In this document: in pieces, positions 60,422-64,000 of the stretch
How the letters are laid out: every line of letters begins with the position of its first letter
Position numbering within the stretch: position 1 is the stretch's first letter
Source: Vibrio campbellii CAIM 519 = NBRC 15631 = ATCC 25920
GTDB lineage: Bacteria; Pseudomonadota; Gammaproteobacteria; Enterobacterales; Vibrionaceae
Reading direction: 5' to 3'
Length of the DNA stretch: 64,000 nt
Assembly: GCF_002163755.1 (NCBI RefSeq)
Contig: NZ_CP015863.1
Span: 3,162,001-3,226,000 of the forward strand
Notes under the pieces: model-generated
The model's input: the letters and a program-made list of their open reading frames with translations, nothing else
What the model was told of the DNA's origin: nothing
The model's database searches: none
Translations under genes and position numbers: made by a program

Positions 60422-60751
60422 ATGCCAATCTCACTTATTTTGGCTCTGTTCGCTCTGATTGCGCTTGGCGCATGGGCATTTTTCCGCTTCTACAGCAAAC
60501 ATTACTTTGGTGAGGATGCACCTGAGCAGAGTGCTCAAGTGACCATCTTGGACAAACAAGCGATAGAAGTACCGAATGCCGAGCCTGGCCAAGACGATCA
60601 AGAATATTGGATTTATGTACAACGCGGCTCAATTGGGCCAAAACGCGAGTTTCAAATCGGTGTGCACTATTACCACGCTCTAAATCCCGGTGATAAAGGC
60701 ACATTGACCTACCGTGGCGATAAGTTCTTGCACTTCGCCCTAAACCGCTAA
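60422..60751 (+). CDS. YhhM-type DUF2500 protein
   Basis: The 109-residue protein starts MPISLILALFALIALG with one N-terminal membrane helix. The C-terminal domain has YYHALNPGDKGTLTYRGDKF, matching the conserved end of the DUF2500/YhhM family. Function unknown. The ATG at 60422 follows GGAGG; the frame extends back to 60377 without a ribosome site. Confidence 0.82.
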   Translation: MPISLILALFALIALGAWAFFRFYSKHYFGEDAPEQSAQVTILDKQAIEVPNAEPGQDDQEYWIYVQRGSIGPKREFQIGVHYYHALNPGDKGTLTYRGDKFLHFALNR

Positions 60752-60752
60752 T

Positions 60753-61766
60753 TTACGGCAACAACCAGCGAGTCTTGGCGGACTTAGAGAACAGATAGCT
60801 CATCGCCAAGGCTCCAGCACCACTCAGTACAATCCACACCGGAATCACCCATGCTGGATGACCTTGATACCAACCGAACGCTTTCATCGGCCACAAGAAA
60901 ATTGGGTGAAGAAGATAAATACCCAAACTGTGCTGGCTAATAAAACTCACCACTTTCTGTGCTTTGGGCGCTAGGCCTTCTCCAAAGTAACGACACAGCA
61001 TAAAAATCATCGACGCAGCGAGAATCACGTTCAATGTTTTGTATGAGAACCAACGCCCTACTGTGTACTTGTCCGCTTCTAAACTGTTGCTCACCACCAT
61101 AGTAAAGGTCACTGCCAATGCCACCAGCCCTAATGCCGTAAACCCCGTGACGACAGAACGATTAAGTGGGACTTTCTGAAACAACACATAACCGAGTGGT
61201 AAATACCCCATATAAAGCCAGTATTGATTGCTCCACGGTCCATCAATTTTGAATAGGAATAAAGTGCTAGTGAGTAACCAAACCGCCAAGTACGCATAGA
61301 GGACACTGTCGTCACAATTGCGGACTACCCATTGAAACATCGGAATCACAAAATAGAGCGGAATAAAGTAATAGAAGAATCCAAGATGGTAGTAAGTTGC
61401 ATGATGCGGACTGTTGCTCACCACTTCTTCAACGGTGGAAAAATCAAAGCCTTGAGCCGTCCAGCCTGACACATACGCATAAAACATCGACCAAACCAAA
61501 AAAGGCACCAACACTTTACCTAAACGCCGTTTGACGTAGTACTTGGCCTCAAAAGGACGTGTATCACTGAGCATCAAAGCTCCCGTGATCAGAATGAATA
61601 CCGGCACCGCCCAACGGGTCACACTGTTCACACCGACCGCCGTTGCCCATTGGTCAAATGGAATCACGCCCAACTCATTACGATATGGCGCTAACACGTG
61701 AATAGCGATCACTGCCACTGCAGCAACACAACGTAATAAGTCGAAAAACAGAACCCTTTCTCTCAT
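60753..61766 (-). CDS. Acyltransferase 3 family membrane protein
   Basis: The 337-residue protein has about ten membrane helices and the family signature RERVLFFDLLRCVAAVAVIAIH near the start, with the FISQHSLGIYLLHPIF segment. Such enzymes O-acetylate surface glycans; the size and AVPVFILITGALML segment resemble WecH. The start at 61766 follows GGAAAGGGT. The substrate is unknown. It ends one base after the YhhM-type gene, convergent with it, without a clear terminator between. Confidence 0.82.
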   Translation of the reverse strand: MRERVLFFDLLRCVAAVAVIAIHVLAPYRNELGVIPFDQWATAVGVNSVTRWAVPVFILITGALMLSDTRPFEAKYYVKRRLGKVLVPFLVWSMFYAYVSGWTAQGFDFSTVEEVVSNSPHHATYYHLGFFYYFIPLYFVIPMFQWVVRNCDDSVLYAYLAVWLLTSTLFLFKIDGPWSNQYWLYMGYLPLGYVLFQKVPLNRSVVTGFTALGLVALAVTFTMVVSNSLEADKYTVGRWFSYKTLNVILAASMIFMLCRYFGEGLAPKAQKVVSFISQHSLGIYLLHPIFLWPMKAFGWYQGHPAWVIPVWIVLSGAGALAMSYLFSKSAKTRWLLP

Positions 61767-62016
61767 ACCCTTTCCTAATTTGCGTAACTTCACGTCTATA
61801 GCATAGGGCAATTTTCATCCGGTTAAATAGTTAACAATCTGTTTTTGCTTATTTTTAACTCAACGATGACGCACCAATATCATTGATTTGCAAAATGGTT
61901 GATGACAAATCCTATTGTACAAATGGGATCAATAGCCCTAAGCTTTCTCGGATATGAAACAGATCTAACCGTTTCATTCCTTTAGGATGATGGACAGATA
62001 ATTAAGAGAGGTCTTT

Positions 62017-62397
62017 ATGAAGAAAGCATTATTAGCGTCACTGGTTTGTGTAGTGGCTTTAGCTGGATGTAATCAAAAGGAAGAGGCCGTGGCACCAACA
62101 CAATCGCAACCGGAAGCGAACCCTATCTGCAGCGCTGAAAACCTTGCTGGCGGCTGGTCACAAGGTGAAGTAACACCTGAAGCTCAGCAAGCACTCGATT
62201 TTGTACTTGGTCAGATGAATACCACAGCGAAGCTAAAAGAGATCTTGAGCGTACGTACTCAAGTGGTGAATGGTCTTAACTACGCCATTGAATTCGAAAT
62301 GGACAATGGTGAAGTATGGAACACCATCGTTTACCGCTCACTGAAAGGTGATATGGAAATGACGCAACCTGCACAACAAGGCCGCATTTGCCGATAA
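62017..62397 (+). CDS. Lipoprotein with a cystatin-like domain
   Basis: The 126-residue protein has a lipoprotein signal with lipobox LAGC (Cys18), a linker, then a single domain with GGWS at residues 45-48, TPEAQQALDFVLGQMN and QVVNG at 82-86. The QxVxG loop and the upstream Gly-Gly are the inhibitory loops of cystatins, which block papain-type cysteine proteases. Cys38 and Cys125 could pair. It would sit in the periplasm or outer membrane. A ribosome site GAGAGG precedes the ATG. Confidence 0.78.
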   Translation: MKKALLASLVCVVALAGCNQKEEAVAPTQSQPEANPICSAENLAGGWSQGEVTPEAQQALDFVLGQMNTTAKLKEILSVRTQVVNGLNYAIEFEMDNGEVWNTIVYRSLKGDMEMTQPAQQGRICR

Positions 62398-62433
62398 GCA
62401 AGACTTGCTGATTTGCGATATTGAATCGTAAAA

Positions 62434-62467
62434 ACAAAAATGGCTCCCAAAGCGGAGCCATTTTTTA
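62434..62467. terminator. Bidirectional terminator between the lipoprotein gene and arsJ
   Basis: TGGCTCC (62441-62447) pairs with GGAGCCA (62454-62460), with A-runs on the left and T-runs on the right. Confidence 0.9.
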
Positions 62468-62486
62468 TTCTAAATCGTAAGTCGAT

Positions 62487-63704
62487 TTAAGCCGTCGCCA
62501 CTTTGGCTTTTGGTAGTTTGATAGAGATGACCGTCGTTAGCGCTAAGAAAGCAAAAGAGACCCACAGACACGCAGCTAAACCCGCTTCTTGGTAAATCCA
62601 ACCGGATAGAACCGTACCAATCAAACGTCCCATTGCATTCGCCATATAGTAGAAGCCGACATCCAGTGAAACGCCATCGCCTTTCGCATAACTAACGATC
62701 AGGTAAGAGTGCAGAGATGAGTTCACCGCAAACACAGCACCGAAAATCATCAAGCCCACGACAATAACAAGCTCTGGCTGCCAGCCGATTTGCACGCCAT
62801 AAGCAATCGCACCAGTGATGACAGCCAGGATACCCGCCCAAATCAGAGCCGCACTGCCATCTGGCACTCGACCTTGCGCTTTGCCGGTAATACGAGGCGC
62901 AAAACCTTGAACGAATCCGTAAGCAATCACCCAAGCCGCAAGGAAGCCGCCTACCGTCAGGTGATCCCAACCAAACACGCTGCCAAGATAAATCGGCAGT
63001 GCAACAACAAACCACACATCACGCGCGCCAAATAGGAACATACGTGCAGCGGAAAGAATGTTCACCGATTCTGACTTAGAGAAAATTTGACGGAACTTAG
63101 GTTTGCTCTTCGCCTTACCCATATCCGCTTCTAGCCAGATCAAACTGCATACAAACACAACAGCCAGTACACTTGCCATGATGACCATCGAAGTTTGGAA
63201 GCCAAACGCCGATAGCAGCAAACCACCAACGAAGAAACCCGCACCTTTCAGCGCATTCTTCGAGCCTGTTAAGATCGCAACCCACTTATAAAGTGCACCT
63301 TGCTGCTCGTCTGGCACCAAAGTTTTGATCGCGCTCTTGGCACTCATCTTATTTAAGTCTTTGGCAATACCCGAAATTGCCTGCGCCGCCATTACCCAAG
63401 GAATGGTCAACCAAGCATTGGGCACAGCCAACATCAGCAAGGCAAAAATCTGCATCCCTAAGCCGACGTTCATGGTTTTGTTCAAACCAAGTCGAGCACC
63501 TAGCCAGCCACCAACCAAGTTGGTCACTACACCAAAAAATTCATAGAAAAGAAACAACGAAGCAATCGCTAAGCTTGAGTAGCCTAAGTCATGGAAGTAA
63601 AGCACCACCAGCATACGTAGTGCACCATCCGTCACGGTGAAATTCCAATAGTTGAACGTCACAAGCATATACTGACGAATACTTTTGCTTAGTTTTGAAA
63701 TCAT
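62487..63704 (-). CDS. arsJ: Organoarsenical efflux MFS transporter ArsJ
   Basis: ArsJ exports 1-arseno-3-phosphoglycerate made by a GAPDH from arsenate, giving arsenate resistance. The 405-residue protein has about twelve membrane helices and the distinctive ArsJ segments NYWNFTVTDGALRMLVVLYF, GGWLGARLGLNKTMN and SGIAKDLNKMSAKSAIK. A GAPDH gene ends 258 bp upstream on the same strand, as expected for the pair. GAGGTCGTT precedes the ATG. Confidence 0.92.
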   Translation of the reverse strand: MISKLSKSIRQYMLVTFNYWNFTVTDGALRMLVVLYFHDLGYSSLAIASLFLFYEFFGVVTNLVGGWLGARLGLNKTMNVGLGMQIFALLMLAVPNAWLTIPWVMAAQAISGIAKDLNKMSAKSAIKTLVPDEQQGALYKWVAILTGSKNALKGAGFFVGGLLLSAFGFQTSMVIMASVLAVVFVCSLIWLEADMGKAKSKPKFRQIFSKSESVNILSAARMFLFGARDVWFVVALPIYLGSVFGWDHLTVGGFLAAWVIAYGFVQGFAPRITGKAQGRVPDGSAALIWAGILAVITGAIAYGVQIGWQPELVIVVGLMIFGAVFAVNSSLHSYLIVSYAKGDGVSLDVGFYYMANAMGRLIGTVLSGWIYQEAGLAACLWVSFAFLALTTVISIKLPKAKVATA

Positions 63705-63728
63705 AACGACCTCAGATGTACAGCATTT

Positions 63729-63761
63729 AGGGCATTTAGTTCATGATGTTCCAAATGCTCT
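63729..63761 (-). repeat. Stem-loop repeat, arsJ-proximal copy
   Basis: Plus-strand AGGGCATTTAG (63729-63739) pairs with CCAAATGCTCT (63751-63761) around TTCATGATGTT. It lies 25 bp before the arsJ start and shares its loop with the copy at 63921-63953. The 63762-63920 stretch also has CCAGCATTGAG-CCAT-CTCAATACTGG near 63774-63799. Confidence 0.7.
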
Positions 63762-63920
63762 ATGACCTGAACACCAGCATTGAGCCATCTCAATACTGGC
63801 GTTAAATTGTGAAACAAGAACTGATGAAACAACCAAACATTATTTATTAATAAACAATAATTTAAGCACAATACCAGTAAGCAAGAATCACATAAATTGG
63901 GAAGCCATTACGGCATAAAG

Positions 63921-63953
63921 AGAGCTTTTGGATCATGATGTTCCAAAAGCTCT
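63921..63953 (-). repeat. Stem-loop repeat, GAPDH-proximal copy
   Basis: Plus-strand AGAGCTTTTGGA (63921-63932) pairs perfectly with TCCAAAAGCTCT (63942-63953) around TCATGATGT. It begins nine bases after the GAPDH stop codon. The absence of a T-run on the minus strand argues against a simple terminator. Confidence 0.75.
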
Positions 63954-63962
63954 ATAAGCTGA

Positions 63963-64000
63963 TCAAGCATTTTGAGCTACACGCTCGATGTACTCAACTT
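63963..64000 (-). CDS. Glyceraldehyde-3-phosphate dehydrogenase, C-terminal tail only
   Basis: The last 12 codons read VEYIERVAQNA and TGA stop at 63965-63963, matching the C-terminus of GAPDH proteins. Next to arsJ it is most likely the arsenate-resistance GAPDH, which makes the organoarsenical that ArsJ exports. The rest lies beyond the window. Confidence 0.7.
   Translation of the reverse strand, partial: VEYIERVAQNA

Overview
The window is chromosomal DNA of a Vibrio. Protein sequences, gene order (tRNA-tufB-secE-nusG-rplKAJL-rpoBC, murB-birA-coaA, ftsYEX-rpoH, trmA/btuB/murI, lexA/plsB/ubiAC) and the Glu-Lys-Val rRNA spacer all fit a marine gammaproteobacterium, most likely the Harveyi clade (V. 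parahaemolyticus, V. alginolyticus and relatives). The exact species cannot be told from the sequence alone. Most of the window is core genome. I found no transposase, prophage or CRISPR array; the accessory signals are small and mostly non-coding.

Layout. 1-2800: hemE (partial), nudC and rsd, with an orphan plus-strand terminator and candidate sRNA between hemE and nudC, and two perfect heptamer repeat arrays after rsd. 2780-16807: the transcription/translation supercluster on the minus strand, read as four tRNAs, tufB, secE, nusG, rplK, rplA, rplJ, rplL, rpoB, rpoC. 16972-21862: coaA, birA, murB, a GNAT acetyltransferase and pssA. 21863-33700: two complete rRNA operons in tandem on the minus strand. 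The upstream one (33428 to 28353) has a Glu spacer. The downstream one (28037 to 22692) has a Glu-Lys-Val spacer and distal tRNA-Asp and tRNA-Trp. Decayed copies of the tRNA-Trp/terminator unit follow.

33982-39429: a membrane-anchored RRM protein, murI, a DUF71-type ATP pyrophosphatase broken by an in-frame stop, btuB with a cobalamin riboswitch, and divergent trmA. 39510-45620: yijD-fabR, sthA, a DinF-type MATE exporter, a 252-bp inverted-repeat element, a methyltransferase and lexA with two SOS boxes. 45946-51686: plsB, ubiCA, an orphan FliL-like protein and glpEG. 51687-54101: a DnaA-box/GATC-rich gap, then rpoH and ftsX. 54091-58795: ftsE, ftsY, rsmD, yhhL, a MarC protein, a YecH-like protein and a YhhN-type lysoplasmalogenase. 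58796-64000: a large A/C-skewed non-coding stretch, a 26-residue membrane peptide, a DUF4145-like protein, a YhhM/DUF2500 protein, an acyltransferase, a cystatin-like lipoprotein, and arsJ with the end of its partner GAPDH.

How the parts fit. The left half is the gene-expression machinery: RNA polymerase core, stalk and L1/L11 proteins, EF-Tu, NusG/SecE, rRNA and tRNA, plus the sigma factors' partners Rsd and RpoH. It is driven by promoters with GC-rich discriminators. The right half is envelope and cofactor biology: peptidoglycan precursors (MurB, MurI), phospholipids (PssA, PlsB, FabR), quinone (UbiC, UbiA), B12 uptake (BtuB), divisome and SRP receptor (FtsEX, FtsY), SOS control (LexA) and organoarsenical export (ArsJ-GAPDH).

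The items most worth a second look are the orphan sRNA candidate, the DnaA-box/GATC cluster between glpE and rpoH, the broken B12-linked DUF71 gene, the 26-aa peptide behind an FNR-like site, the paired hairpins in the ars operon, and the tRNA-Trp remnant array.
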